Under the pieces are notes generated by a model. That model was given only the letters and a program-made list of their open reading frames with translations. It was not told the origin of the DNA and ran no database searches. Both the position numbers and the translations under genes were made by a program. DNA of 64,000 nt from Diphasiastrum complanatum (lineage: Eukaryota; Streptophyta; Lycopodiopsida; Lycopodiales; Lycopodiaceae), in NCBI GenBank assembly GCA_029204225.1, contig CM055105.1, positions 18,767,226-18,831,225 of the forward strand, given 5' to 3'. Below are positions 1 through 11,398 of the stretch, one piece after another. Numbering within the stretch: position 1 is the first letter of the stretch; every line of letters starts with the position of its first letter.

Positions 1-14
1 CATGTCATTTCTAC

Positions 15-1662
15 ATGGCTACATCAAGTGGATTCATGTTGGAAGGCAATGATTGGCTTACCTCAAGTAACTATTCATTGTGAAAAGTGAGAATGGAATC
101 ACTTCTTGAGATGAATGCATAGTTTTGGATATTGTTGTAGGTTTGGAAGAGAGGCCAACAACACAACAAGATCAAGTGAGATATGACAAGAGGGCCAAAA
201 GAGCTCTACATATGATAAAGATGAATGTTACCAATGAGCTTCTCAAGGAAGTTGGTAACTGTACTTCATCAAGTGAGGCTTGGGAAGCTTTGAAGAAGCT
301 TTATGAGTCCAACTCTACTTCTAGAGTGTTGAATCTAAGAAGACAAATCTTTCAAAGTTTGCAAAAGAGTGAAGAGAGTCCAAATACTTTTGTTTTGAGA
401 GTGAAAGCTTTGAATAATGAGTTAGCTTGCATTGATGAGAGCATTAAGGAATGAGAGCTTGTTCAGGTTATTCTTAGTAAATTGTTGGATGCTCATGCTA
501 ACATTGTTCAAAGTCTTGCTATTCAAAAGCCTTTGTCAAGTTTGATGGATCTTCAAGAGATCTTGATCAATGAAAAATATAGGCTTCAAACAAGAGGTGG
601 ACCTTCGTCAACATCTCAAATTGGAGAGGAGGCTATGTTCATCAAGGGTAAAAGCAAAAGCAAGTGGTCTAAACGGCAAGATCAAGGGGAGGCTTCTTCA
701 AATAGCAAAAAGAAAGATAGGTCAAAGCTCAAGTGCTTCTATTGTGGCATCAAAGGACAATTTGCAAGTCAGTGCTACAAGAAGAAGAGAGATCAAGGTG
801 ACAAACAAGGTAATCTTACTCTTGATGATGATGGTTTGGATGTTCAAAATGCAAATGATGATGCTTTTGTGATGTCTTCATGTATGCTTGTTAATGATGG
901 AGATCTAGATCCATGGTGGATTAATAGTGGAGCAAGTTCACACGTGACTTTTCACAAAGATTACTTCACTTCTTTGTTGGCATATGAAGATGACAAGAGA
1001 GTGATCTACACGGCCAATGATGGTGAGTGTGCAACCAGAGGGATTGGCACAATTCCTATTTCTCTCTCTACAAATAGGAATGTTATTTGGAGGATGTTTT
1101 GTTCATTCCATCTATTACCAAGAATTTACTTAGTGTGAGTCAATTGCTAAGTAAAGGCCTCAAACTTGAGCTTGATGGAGATGTTTGCATGATCAAAAGT
1201 AAGGATATCCTGATTGCAAAAGATAAAAGGCAAGATAAATTGTTCAAACTAGAGGCTTGTGTTATTGCTAACCAAGTTGGATGTGCTGCAAGAGAGCAAA
1301 TACCTATTCAAGAGGTTTGGCATAAAAGGATGGGGCACCTCAACTTCAAGTCATTGGAGGTAATGGCTAGAAAGAAGGTTGTGATAGGTATTCCAAGTTT
1401 CTTAACCAACATCAATCATGTTTGTGAATCTTGGGCTTTGTCAAAGTCACATAGAATACCTTATACTAGATCTACATCTAGATCAACAAAGCCTTTTCAG
1501 GTTGTACATTCAGATATTCATGGAATTACTACAATTAGCAATAGTGGAGCTAAGATGTATGTAACTTTCATTGATGATTTTAGTAGATTTTGTTGGATCT
1601 ATCTACTAGAGAGCAAAGATGAAGTGTATGATCTTTTTGTCAAGTTCAAGAATGCAAGGTGT
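15..1662 (+). pseudogene. Ty1/copia gag-protease-integrase fragment 1 (broken)
   Basis: Decayed copia polyprotein. It reads from an ATG at 15 (gag N-terminus, with an in-frame TGA) through a UBN2-type gag (about 125-590), a zinc knuckle near 750-795, an aspartic protease region near 910-1000 and the integrase N-terminus (1310-1660). The reading frame is broken near 119, by a TGA at 452 and by a shift near 1090. Key residues are damaged: the knuckle CFYCGIKGQFASQC has Gln where the CCHC His should be, the protease motif reads INSGASSH with Asn for the catalytic Asp, and the integrase HHCC motif has CESWALSKSH with Trp replacing a Cys. The first integrase Asp (VHSDIHG) is present, but the sequence stops before the second. 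It cannot be functional. Confidence 0.85.
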
Positions 1663-2377
<715 letters not shown>

Positions 2378-3655
2378 ATGTGCTTACTAGGGAAACAACT
2401 TAGAACAATATTTCCAAAGGGACAAGCCAAAAGAGCTAAGTCCATTTTTTCACTAATCCATAGTGATTTATGTGGTCCTATGAGCGTGCCCTCTTTGGGT
2501 CAAGCTTTATATTTCATCACATTTATTGATGACCTCTCCAGATTCACCAAAATCATGTTCATCAAGAATACACCTAAGGCATTCAACTGTTTCATAGAAT
2601 TCAAATAGTTTGTTGAGACTCAAACTGGTCAAAGAATGAAGACCCTATGGTCTGATTCAGAGGGAGAGTACATGTCTGATGAAATGGCAAACTATCTATC
2701 TTCATACGGCGTGCACCATCAGTTCACTTCCAGCTACACACCGCAATAGAACGACGTAGCTAAAAGAAAGAATTGAACATTGCTGGAAGCTGCACGATCC
2801 ATGATGTCAACGTTCAGTTACCCAAGAAATTTTGGCTGAAGCAACTTCTACAACCTGCTATATGCAAAAATATTCAAGCACAAAGGCAATTAACAACAAA
2901 ACTCTGCTTGAAGCCTACTACGGCTACAAACCAAATCTGAAACACCTATGTGTGTTTGGATGTCTCTACTATGCACAAATACCGTTTGATCTGAGGAAGA
3001 AACTAGACCCAATCAACTGTAAGTATATTTTTATTGGCTATTTGCGCAATTCTGCATGAATCATTCTTCTTGAATATTTCTGCTGCTAACTGTTGCGTTT
3101 CCGTTCCTACATGCCTATGCTCAAAGCTTCGAGCTTCTGCTGCCGGTCATCCCCATGTTTTACGACATGTTCAACCACAAGTTGAAGACATCCCTTTCAT
3201 GCATCCATGAGAGACATCAGCTCAGGAAGCTGTAGTGCGAAGATCTGCATGACAACGACAACAATAACCTGGTCGTTTCATCCCTCAGGCGTTCATCAGT
3301 CATGATGAACCTGTCATTGTTGAGGAAGCATTGTCTATGTCAGATGCCGATAAATGGAAAGCTGCCATGGATGCAGAGTATAATTCTTTGATGAAGAATA
3401 GGACCCAGAGTTCCTGCAGGTATAAAACCAATCGACACTAAGTGGATCTTCAAACCAAAGCTGAAGCCAGATGGATCAATATCCAACTGGAGAGCTCGAT
3501 TGGTGGTTAAAGAATATGAGCAAGTTTATGGAATAGATTACACTGACACTTTCAATCCAGTGATAAAGCATCAATCTATTCGAACCTTGCTAGCTATAGT
3601 TGCTATAGAGAATCTGGACATTCATTAGATGGACGTCCAGGCAACATAAGTTGAG
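2378..3655 (+). pseudogene. Ty1/copia integrase-reverse transcriptase fragment 2 (broken)
   Basis: Second, independent copia remnant. The integrase core is readable across frames: LIHSDLCGPM (first Asp, about 2455), LWSDSEGEYM (second Asp, about 2650), and the region where the catalytic Glu should lie (about 2750) reads NDVAKRKN with Lys. The integrase C-terminal segment resembling FGCLYYAQIP follows at 2950-3055. The reverse transcriptase N-terminus (KWKAAMDAEYNSLMKNRT near 3355, then KWIFKPKLKPDGS near 3440 and YTDTFNPVIK near 3540) follows after a gap. The copy stops near 3650, just after MDVQ, before the YVDD motif. There are many stops and frameshifts. Confidence 0.82.
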
Positions 3656-3696
3656 ACTTCGGTTGATGGAAGAAGTCGGAGACTTCAGTTGAATGA

Positions 3697-3956
3697 TGCT
3701 AACAATTCTCTATAAAAAATGAGTAAATTACTCTACTTTGAATATCTAAATTATTGAGAAATTGAATTCCATTCTAACAGCTTAAGAAAATGATCAGCTA
3801 TTTATATTAGTCATGTTGCATGGGCTTATCCAAATGACGGTTTAGGACAACTGTTTATCCAGGTCACAATTGACACTTAGCCACGTTGAGCTATATTGCA
3901 ATTGACACTTAGGCACATCGCATTGTCACTTTATCTAGTTTGGTTACACCATGTTC
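3697..3956 (-). repeat. Diverged LTR (low-coordinate copy) of minus-strand copia element
   Basis: About 260 bp matching 11133-11398 in the same orientation, with scattered substitutions and small indels. Shared blocks include the AT-rich start after TGCTA, ATTGAATTC.ATTCTAACA, and TATCTAGTTTGGTTACAC at the end. With minus-strand gag, integrase and RT pieces lying between the two copies, it is best read as the 3' LTR of a degenerate element. No convincing target duplication was found. Confidence 0.65.
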
Positions 3957-4094
3957 AATAAGAAAAGTATTGATCCTTTGAAACCACCCTCTAGTAGATT
4001 GCTTCAAGCAATAAAGTGCTCTATGGAGTTTGCATATATGATTCTCAATGGAGTACATAACATTTGGGTTGGATCATGTAGATATATTATTCTA

Positions 4095-4990
4095 TAATTT
4101 CATTCAAGTAGACTGTCTGTACATCCATCTGATATTCTCCAAATTAATTGCAACAACATATGATAGAAGGTCATGATTGAAGAATGCTTGGTTATAGGAC
4201 TGAAAGTCTCATTTGTAATCGATATTGGAAATATGAGAAGTCTCTCTTGCAACAAGTCGAGTTTCCTTTGATCAATACTTCCATATGCTTTGTGTTTGAT
4301 TTTGAATATCCATTTGCAATCAAAAACATAATAGCTGGTAGACAATTTGACAATAGTCCATGTACGGTTCTTAATTAGAAAGGAATACTCTCTATCCATT
4401 GTTTCTCTCTAGATATCGGAGTCCGTCGATTGAACGAGTGCTTAGATTCGATAATAAGGTTTGGAGCCTATCCAGAATTATGTCTTGTTTGAGAGCTATC
4501 TAGTCCAACATTTGTTCTGAATATAAGTTGTAGTAGAAACAATTTTAGCCCAAAAATACTTAGGCAGTGTTGTGTGAACAAGCACACTTAGCCGCTTCGA
4601 CTAAGTTGTGAAGGTTTTCTCTCAACAAGTCCATTAGACTGAGGTGAATAAGGAGTGATGAATTGTTGTTCGATGTCTTTACTAAGGCAATACTCCTTGA
4701 ATTTAGTTGAGATATATTTTCCGCCATTGTTTGACATCAGTGCTTTGATTCTTTTCCCAGTTACGAGTTCTGCACGCTCCTTGAATTGTCTGAAGAGGTT
4801 GAAAGCCTCTTATTTATGCTTTATGAAATAAACAACTGTCTTTCTCAAAAATTCATCAATGAATGTAATAAAGTGCTTTGCACCAACCAAATATAAGGTT
4901 TGCATTGGGCCACATATGTCTGAATCTAGAACATATTTTGCTATATTCTATCGAGATCAAGTGTGAGAGATCGTCTACACATTGACTCTG
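4095..4990 (-). pseudogene. Minus-strand copia integrase-RT remnant
   Basis: Reading the reverse strand from about 4990 down to 4100 gives copia integrase core and RT start in broken frames. A CGPMQT-like first-Asp region lies near 4910. SNNGGKY near 4725 has Asn where the second catalytic Asp belongs. ITPYSPQSNGLVER near 4645 keeps the Glu. The open stretch 4399-4100 contains the RT start (LIKNRTW, DCKWIFKIKHKAYGSID, ETFSPITKHSSI). Gag lies separately at 10370-10900. The part between gag and integrase is missing, and the nested element at 5056-10353 sits at the break. Confidence 0.75.
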
Positions 4991-5055
4991 TGTCGACTTC
5001 CGATTTGATACTGATTGTTTTGAGTCTTTTTTCTTCTAATGATTTGAGTCTTTAT

Positions 5056-5889
5056 TGTGAAAAATGCAAAAACAGGCTTGGTAGAGGCCAAAAATCTTGT
5101 ATATAGATAAACACACATGTGTGGAGCCTGTTCCCATGTGTGAAAATAGTGTACTTGTCATGTACCATAATCATATAGGTTGTACATATGATTTAATTCA
5201 AGTTCTAGTGGCTAAAAAGGCCAAAAACTAGTTTTCTAGACATATGACACATGGCATCAATCTATTGATTGCATGAGCCACATCCTTTGGTTAGGTGTCA
5301 TATCCCATGTGTAGAGGATAGCTCACATGTGTGGAATAAGCTGAAGTAGGCGAATTTCGACTTCTAGAAGATTTCCAAGTAGATCTCCATATAGAAGGAA
5401 AATGGACCAAGAGTGCTCAAAATAGAAGGTTTTGTCCAAGTGTCAGTTTTGCATGATAAAACATCATATGACAAAGCACCTTCACACATGTGGGATCAGA
5501 GGGATGATCAGTACCACGAGCTCCCACTTATTGTATATATAGAGCCACATTTGGCCATAATCAATGTGAGACACCAATCTTGGTTTTGGAAGCAATTTTG
5601 AGTGATTCTCTCCATTTGTCTACATTTGTTTTGATTGTTTTGAGGTTCTATCAATGTGTACTTGATTTTCAGGTTGGAGTCCGTACTCAGACAGTGTTTC
5701 ATACGTGTGAGACCATAAAGTACACTTACCTTCAATTAATGATTGTTCTTGTTAGGATTTTGTGTCTAGAATTGATCTAGATTGATCTTAATCTGAAGTA
5801 GATTGATAGATCAAGTAATCTGACAACCAATCCCTCTTGAGGATCAGATTAGGATCCACTCTTGGTCCTTTTTGTACTTTTTTTTCACA
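5056..5889 (+). repeat. 5' LTR of nested element
   Basis: Starts TGTGAAAAATGC and ends TTTTTCACA. It differs from the 3' copy by only a few substitutions and one- or two-base indels over 830 bp. It carries several ACATGTGT-type palindromic motifs (near 5113, 5133, 5307, 5328, 5482 and 5703) and a TATATATAGAG sequence near 5535 that could be the TATA box. Confidence 0.93.
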
Positions 5890-5903
5890 TGGTATCAGAG
5901 CCT
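5890..5903 (+). promoter_or_regulatory. Primer-binding site, initiator tRNA-Met
   Basis: TGGTATCAGAGCCT directly abuts the 5' LTR end. TGGTATCAGAGC is complementary to the 3' end of plant initiator tRNA-Met, the usual primer of copia elements. Confidence 0.9.
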
Positions 5904-7487
5904 AGTACAAGAGGTTTTGTTGAAATTGATAGGGTTAATCCAAATCAAAGCCAAAATTAGCAGTTTTTTGGAAACTAGTCAAATTTTGTGTAGCGAGTTG
6001 GATTTGATAGCTATCCTCAAAATTTTTGGTCCAAATCTTGTTGTGGGCTATAGGAACCCTTTTCACACGTGTGAGGTCGTACAGCTCCAATTTTGACTGA
6101 GAAATTTCAAAAATTTGTAGAATTTGACTCACATACCCAATTTGAGTGGTTTTTGGTGCAAAATCAAGCATTTTCTATAGAGAATCTAATCCATTGATTA
6201 GTTCTTGGATTAGATCAGCCAAGAAATTAAATTTGAAGCTTGAAATAGGTGCATTAATTGATCGTCTCTGATTTTTTGAGTGTATGTTGAAGTTGAGAGA
6301 GATTTTGCTAAAAATCATAGATTAAGGAGTGATATGCAAGGTGAGAGGTTGAAATCCATTGTACCATCACTCTAGATTTGTTCAAGAGTGATAGGATCAA
6401 GTTTAGAAGCATCAATTTGCTAGAAAACATCCTTGGATCTGTCCTACAAGCAAAACCTTTGAGAGTTTCTAGTGCATATAGAGCATCTATGCAAATCTTT
6501 TGTAGAATTTGACATAGATTGGCTTCAATTGAAAGATCTAGAAAAGAGATTGAGATCCAAGTCACATTATTAAATCCTACTCAATTTGTTTGAGTGTTTG
6601 TGAGGCTTGAAAAGAGTCATTAAGGTGTCTATGGCAAATGTGTAGAGAGAGATCCAATTTTCTAAGAGTTCCTTCCTTTGTAGAAGGCAAGATCTAGAAG
6701 CTCATTTTGTGTTGTTATTGGTGGAGAATTTGTATTCTCCCAGGTGATCAAATCTTTCTAAGTGGCATTAGCTCTTTGAAGCACAATATCTTAGTGAGAA
6801 AACTCACAACCTTTGATTTTGAATTTCATTCCAAGTCTTAAGAGGTAGAGTAATTGGTGGAATCCAATAGGGGTGATTGAATCAATTTATTGAGCAAAAA
6901 TTGACATAGTATGTATGAAACTCAAATTAGTTCTATTCAAATTTCTTTGTGAGAGTGTGAGGGTCAATTTGTGATCCCATTGGATGTCTAGAATGAGGAG
7001 GAGTCCATATTTGAGTATTCATGCATGGTTGAGATCTTTGTGAATCTCTAGCTGTCTAATTTTTTAAGCTTTGTGAAAAATTGGTGGTATAGTTTGTTGT
7101 CAAATCAAATCAAATTCATTCTAAATCTCAAGTGTGAGATTATTTGGGTCAAGAGTGAGTCCAAAAGAAGTGATTAAGTTTGATTTTCATGTATTTGAAA
7201 CAAAACCCATCTTTTGTTCAAGAATCTCAAGTGTTGAGAGAACTAGTCAAGTGAAAAGGAAAATCTAGGTGTCAAATCTTTTTCATATCCATTTTAACTT
7301 TCAAAAGAAATAGTCATTGGTATTTAATGAGTCCAATAGGAGATTGGATCTGATTTATTTTGTGATTTGATTCAAAGATTGTGTGCTTTTGTCTTAGTGA
7401 TCAAAGCAAAGTTTCCAAGTGACTAGTCATTAGTGTGAAGATTGATTCTTAGGTTTGTGAGCTAGATCTTTTGTAGATCATTCTAGA

Positions 7488-8771
7488 TTGTTGAAGATGT
7501 TCAAATCTAGTCTCTTAAAAGTCATGAATTACATTTGTAGAATCATATCCCAGTTTTTTAATCACATGGCATCAATAGGTGGCATACTATTGAAGGAAAG
7601 AAAGGATCCTGAGTGCAACCTTTGTGGCAAGGGAGAATATTTTTTCTCAAGATGCTACAAAAAGAAGACCAATCCATCCAAGGAGAACCAAAGCAAGGGG
7701 GCCGAGGTGAAGGATGGAGCTTCAAGTTCAAAATGCAAATACAAGAAGGACGAGTCCAAGGAAAGGTGTTTCCTTTGTGGAAAGGTGAATGAGGCTTGGA
7801 GTCTCACAAGGACTTGCAAGATTTGTCTTCAAGAGTCCATCACAACACATGTCAAATCTTTTGAAATTTTTCATTTGGAAGTGCATTGTTTGGTTCGAGA
7901 TGCAAAGATAGATGTCACTTTCATGAAAGTAACTTGGATCTATTTTATGTCCTTGGAAAGTATTTTGCTTGGAACCTTGGACAAGTTCAAACTTATTGTT
8001 ATTATCCAAGAGAAATCAATCAAGAATAAGGAGCAATCACAGAATGAAAATAGTTTCATTTATGCTCTCATGTCAACTTATGAAGATCTATTTTGCTTTG
8101 AAGGGATTTTTGTATCTCAAAGGTGGCTTAAGGCAATACTAGTTGAGTGTGATGCCTTAAAGTATAGCAAAGCATGTTTTTCTTGTAAGCTTACATTAGT
8201 TATGAAGACAAGGAAATGGAAATATCTTCATAATGTAGGATCTTTTGGTTTCAATAAGATCATGAATGATGTGTTCATTCATAAAGATGAAAATTGTAAG
8301 TTTTCAATCTTAAAGGCAAGTTGTAAACTTCTTATGAGAATAAGTGAAGCATCCAAAGTGGACACTTATATCCATAAGCAAGTAGTTAGCCTTATTGAGA
8401 TGGAAATGCCTTTTGATTTCAATATTGGAAAAATCATGTCAAGCTGTGGTGATTTTTGGACTTATGTTTCTAGCATAAGTAATCTTGATAATCATAGGAA
8501 GTGCATATTGAATGGTCATACTTGTTGTGATCATTATGAGACATGGAGGTCTCGGTTTTCCATCAAGAAGGAGCATCATGAAGAGGATCTTAAGGAGTCA
8601 TCTCAAGGTTCAAGTGTGCCAAGGATTGAGGAGAGACCTTCTCAAATTGTGATTCCAAAAAGAAACTCAAGAAATATGGTTGAGTCCATGTGGATCACAT
8701 TTCAAGGGAAAGAGGAGCATATCTCATGTGGTATACATCACATACTTACTTCTCTTATGTCATTTGATTAA
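7488..8771 (+). CDS. Gag-like zinc-knuckle protein of the nested LTR element
   Basis: A 427-codon open frame inside the 5056-10353 element. Near residues 43-56 it has CNLCGKGEYFFSRC, a CCHC knuckle with Tyr in place of His. A basic, Lys/Ser-rich segment follows, then a second partial knuckle (CFLCGK). The remaining 300 residues match no family I recognise. DNA from about 8053 is repeated about 685 bp downstream, so the end of this ORF and the ORF at 8871 are related in sequence (ANCKLFMRVSESS versus ASCKLLMRISEAS). About 1.6 kb of leader separates it from the primer site. It may be a gag descendant; RNA packaging is inference only. Confidence 0.5.
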   Translation: MLKMFKSSLLKVMNYICRIISQFFNHMASIGGILLKERKDPECNLCGKGEYFFSRCYKKKTNPSKENQSKGAEVKDGASSSKCKYKKDESKERCFLCGKVNEAWSLTRTCKICLQESITTHVKSFEIFHLEVHCLVRDAKIDVTFMKVTWIYFMSLESILLGTLDKFKLIVIIQEKSIKNKEQSQNENSFIYALMSTYEDLFCFEGIFVSQRWLKAILVECDALKYSKACFSCKLTLVMKTRKWKYLHNVGSFGFNKIMNDVFIHKDENCKFSILKASCKLLMRISEASKVDTYIHKQVVSLIEMEMPFDFNIGKIMSSCGDFWTYVSSISNLDNHRKCILNGHTCCDHYETWRSRFSIKKEHHEEDLKESSQGSSVPRIEERPSQIVIPKRNSRNMVESMWITFQGKEEHISCGIHHILTSLMSFD

Positions 8772-8870
8772 TCAATTTGCTTTAGTGAGATCATTGCATC
8801 TCAAAATTGGAGTAAAGCCATACTAGTTGAGTATGAAGTCTCTCTTGAGAACATAGATGATGTTCTTAAA

Positions 8871-9329
8871 ATGTTGAAATTGATTTTAAATCAATTAGAA
8901 AGCAAATGGTTATTTCATCAAATGTATGCTCTTGAGTCATGTAAGAGCAAAAGTGATTTGTTCACTCATAGTTTGAAAATTTGTATTGAGGCAAATTGTA
9001 AACTCTTTATGAGAGTAAGTGAATCATCTTCTAAAGACACTTATCTCCATAATGAAGTATTTAGCCTCATTGGATCTGAGATTAGCATGGTAAACAAGCA
9101 TGAAGATATGATGCAAACACTTTGTTATTATAGCATGCATAGTCTTGCCAATTTGGATAAGTCTAATTCTCTAGATCATGGTAACATGATGTTAGATCTT
9201 TGTGATCCTAATAAGTCAAGAAGAAATCTTTATTTTCTCAAGGAGGAGCATTCACATGAAGAAGGAGCAATCATCAAAGTCAAGCATCTACATGAAATTT
9301 GGAAGGAATCAATTTCGAAGATGCTATGA
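8871..9329 (+). CDS. Duplicated module downstream of the gag-like ORF, unknown function
   Basis: A 152-codon open frame lying in the second copy of a tandem duplication of about 685 bp. It is collinear with the last 40 percent of the upstream ORF. The shared core reads CKLFMRVSESS, KDTYLHNEV and FSLI. It is separated from the first ORF by a stop and frame change, so it is either a decayed extension of the same protein or a separate product. No known domain is visible. Confidence 0.35.
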   Translation: MLKLILNQLESKWLFHQMYALESCKSKSDLFTHSLKICIEANCKLFMRVSESSSKDTYLHNEVFSLIGSEISMVNKHEDMMQTLCYYSMHSLANLDKSNSLDHGNMMLDLCDPNKSRRNLYFLKEEHSHEEGAIIKVKHLHEIWKESISKML

Positions 9330-9520
9330 TGGTGCAAAGCTCTCAAGTTCATCAAAGATGTCAACATCAAAGAAGCACTATCATGGATATGGTGATTTCA
9401 GATCAACATCAAGCTCATTGGCTGATCTTCACACCTTTTGAACCAGCAAAGACCAATTCAGCCCATGGAGTCAAGTTCTCAAGATCATCATGTTTTCCAT
9501 CAAGCTAGATTTTTGAGGAG

Positions 9521-10353
9521 TGTGAAAAATGCAAAAGTAAGCTTGGTAGAGGCCAAAAATCTTGTATATAGATAAACACACATGTGTGGAGCCTGTTCCC
9601 ATGTGTGAAAATAGTGTACTTGTCATGTACCATAATCATATAGGTTGTACATATGATTTAATTCAAGTTCTAGTGGCTAAAAAGGCCAAAAACTAGTTTT
9701 CTAGACATATGACACATGGCATCAATCTATTGATTGCATGAGCCACATCCTTTGGTTAGGTGTCATATCCCATGTGTAGAGGACAACTCACATGTGTGGA
9801 ATAAGCTGAAGTAGGCGAATTTTGACTTCTAGAAGATTTCCAAGTAGATCTCCATATAGAAGGAAAATGGACCAAAAGTGCTCAAAATAGAAGGTTTTTT
9901 CCAAGTGTCAGTTTTGCATGATAAAACATCATATGACAAAGCGCCTTCACACATGTGGGATTAGAGGGATGATCAGTACCACGAGCTCCCACTTATTGTA
10001 TATATAGAGCCACATTTGGCCATAATCAATGTGAGACACCAATCTTGGTTTTGGAACAATTTTGAGTGATTCTCTCCATTTGTCTACATTTGTTTTGATT
10101 GTTTTGAGGTTCTATCAATGTGTACTTGATTTTCAGGTTGGAGTCCGTACTCAGACAGTGTTTCACACGTGTGAAACTATAAAGTACACTTACCTTCAAT
10201 TAATGATTGTTCTTGTTAGGATTTTGTGTCTAGAATTGAACTAGATTGATCTTAATTTGAAGTAGATTGATAGATCAATTAATCTGACAACCAATCCCTC
10301 TTGAGGATCAGATTAGGATCCACTCTTGGTCCTTTTTGTACTTTTTTTGCACA
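9521..10353 (+). repeat. 3' LTR of nested element
   Basis: Near-identical to 5056-5889, ending TTTTTTTGCACA and followed by the target duplication TTTAT. The preceding bases (TTTTTGAGGAG) form a weak polypurine tract. One variant turns CATACGTGTGAG of the 5' LTR into the perfect palindrome CACACGTGTG near 10166. Confidence 0.93.
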
Positions 10354-10369
10354 TTTATTTGTGTATAAA

Positions 10370-10900
10370 AAATGCAATAATGAATTTGAAGAAATGTCTA
10401 CACTTCTTCGATTGTCTTTCTTTAGCAACATAGTGATTACTCATGGAAGAGTTAAATATGAGTGTGTCGATATGATCATCAGCTAGTTTTCATATGTAGG
10501 TGGCAAGCTCGATAACAATGTCATGATTGCATGATATTGATAATTGATCCATGACAATTGCCATCTGTTGTAAGAGATTCTTGAACTAGCTTATGTGACT
10601 ATAAAACAAATCACTATTAGACATCTTAAGTGAGAAGAATTTCTTTTTGAGATGCAACTTGGAAGTCATGTCCTCACATCAAATAGTGTGCTCAAGATGT
10701 CCCATATTTTTTTTTTTTCGAAATTTGAGCTTCAATGTCCGATCTATGTATATGATATATTGAAAATGATAAGCGTGAAAGCTTTACCATTTTTCAATTT
10801 CCATTTGGAGTCAACTGTGTTGTCTTCAAGCCTCTCTTTGATACATATGACAACAACTCCTTGGCGACTAGCACGGTCTTCATCTTAAATTTTCACAAAT
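10370..10900 (-). pseudogene. Minus-strand copia gag remnant
   Basis: The reverse strand gives broken copia gag-like sequence: a SKLHLKKKFFSLKM-like stretch near 10660, FKNLLQQMAIVMDQL near 10570, then short acidic and basic fragments to 10380. It belongs with the integrase-RT remnant at 4095-4990, with which it was joined before the nested insertion. Identification rests on pattern similarity only. Confidence 0.5.
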
Positions 10901-11132
10901 GACAATCTAATTGCTTGTCGATTGTAAAGCCTACTTTGCTCTATGAATCCATATGGAAGTCAGTCTACTATAAGTTTGATCTATCAGCGATCTAAGATTG
11001 AAAAATAATGTCTGAAAATATCAAATGAATTACGAGCACAATACTATAGCGGATGCAACCATGTACTCGGAACTAACTATTAGTACTAATCGTCTCAGTC
11101 TCCTGACACACTCCAACTAATAAGTAGCGAAA

Positions 11133-11398
11133 TGCTACTAACCATACTCTATAAAAACATGAGTTATTTACTCTATTCTGAATCTCCGAGTTATTGAAAA
11201 ATTGAATTCTATTCTAACAACTTGAGAAAATGATTAGCTATTTATAGTAGTTATGAATGTCGCATGTGCTTATCCAAATGACAGTTTAGGGCAACCGTTT
11301 AGCCAGGTCGCAATTGGAACTTAGCCACATTGAGTTGTAGATCGCAATTGACAGTTAGCTATATTGCACTGTCACTTATCTAGTTTGGTTACACAACA
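11133..11398 (-). repeat. Diverged LTR (high-coordinate copy) of minus-strand copia element
   Basis: Partner of 3697-3956. In the reverse orientation it starts TGTTGTGTAACC, so it would be the 5' LTR. The two copies differ at many positions, in contrast to the nearly identical LTRs of the element nested between them. Confidence 0.65.

Larger units (their letters stand above)
5056..10353 (+). mobile_element. Complete LTR retrotransposon, apparently non-autonomous, nested in older copia
   Basis: Flanked by near-identical 834-bp (5056-5889) and 833-bp (9521-10353) LTRs that start TGTG and end CACA. A 5-bp target duplication TTTAT lies on both sides (5051-5055 and 10354-10358). The primer site TGGTATCAGAGC begins at 5890. 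The 3.6 kb internal region has a gag-like zinc-knuckle ORF and a related downstream ORF, but I could not recognise protease, integrase, RT or RNase H. It therefore looks like a TR-GAG/LARD-type element moved by a partner's enzymes. The high LTR similarity and perfect target duplication mark it as young compared with its host element. Confidence 0.92.

Noticed and set aside
7488-9329. Complete copia pol in the nested element
   Set aside because: No protease, integrase, RT or RNase H motif could be found in any frame between the LTRs.
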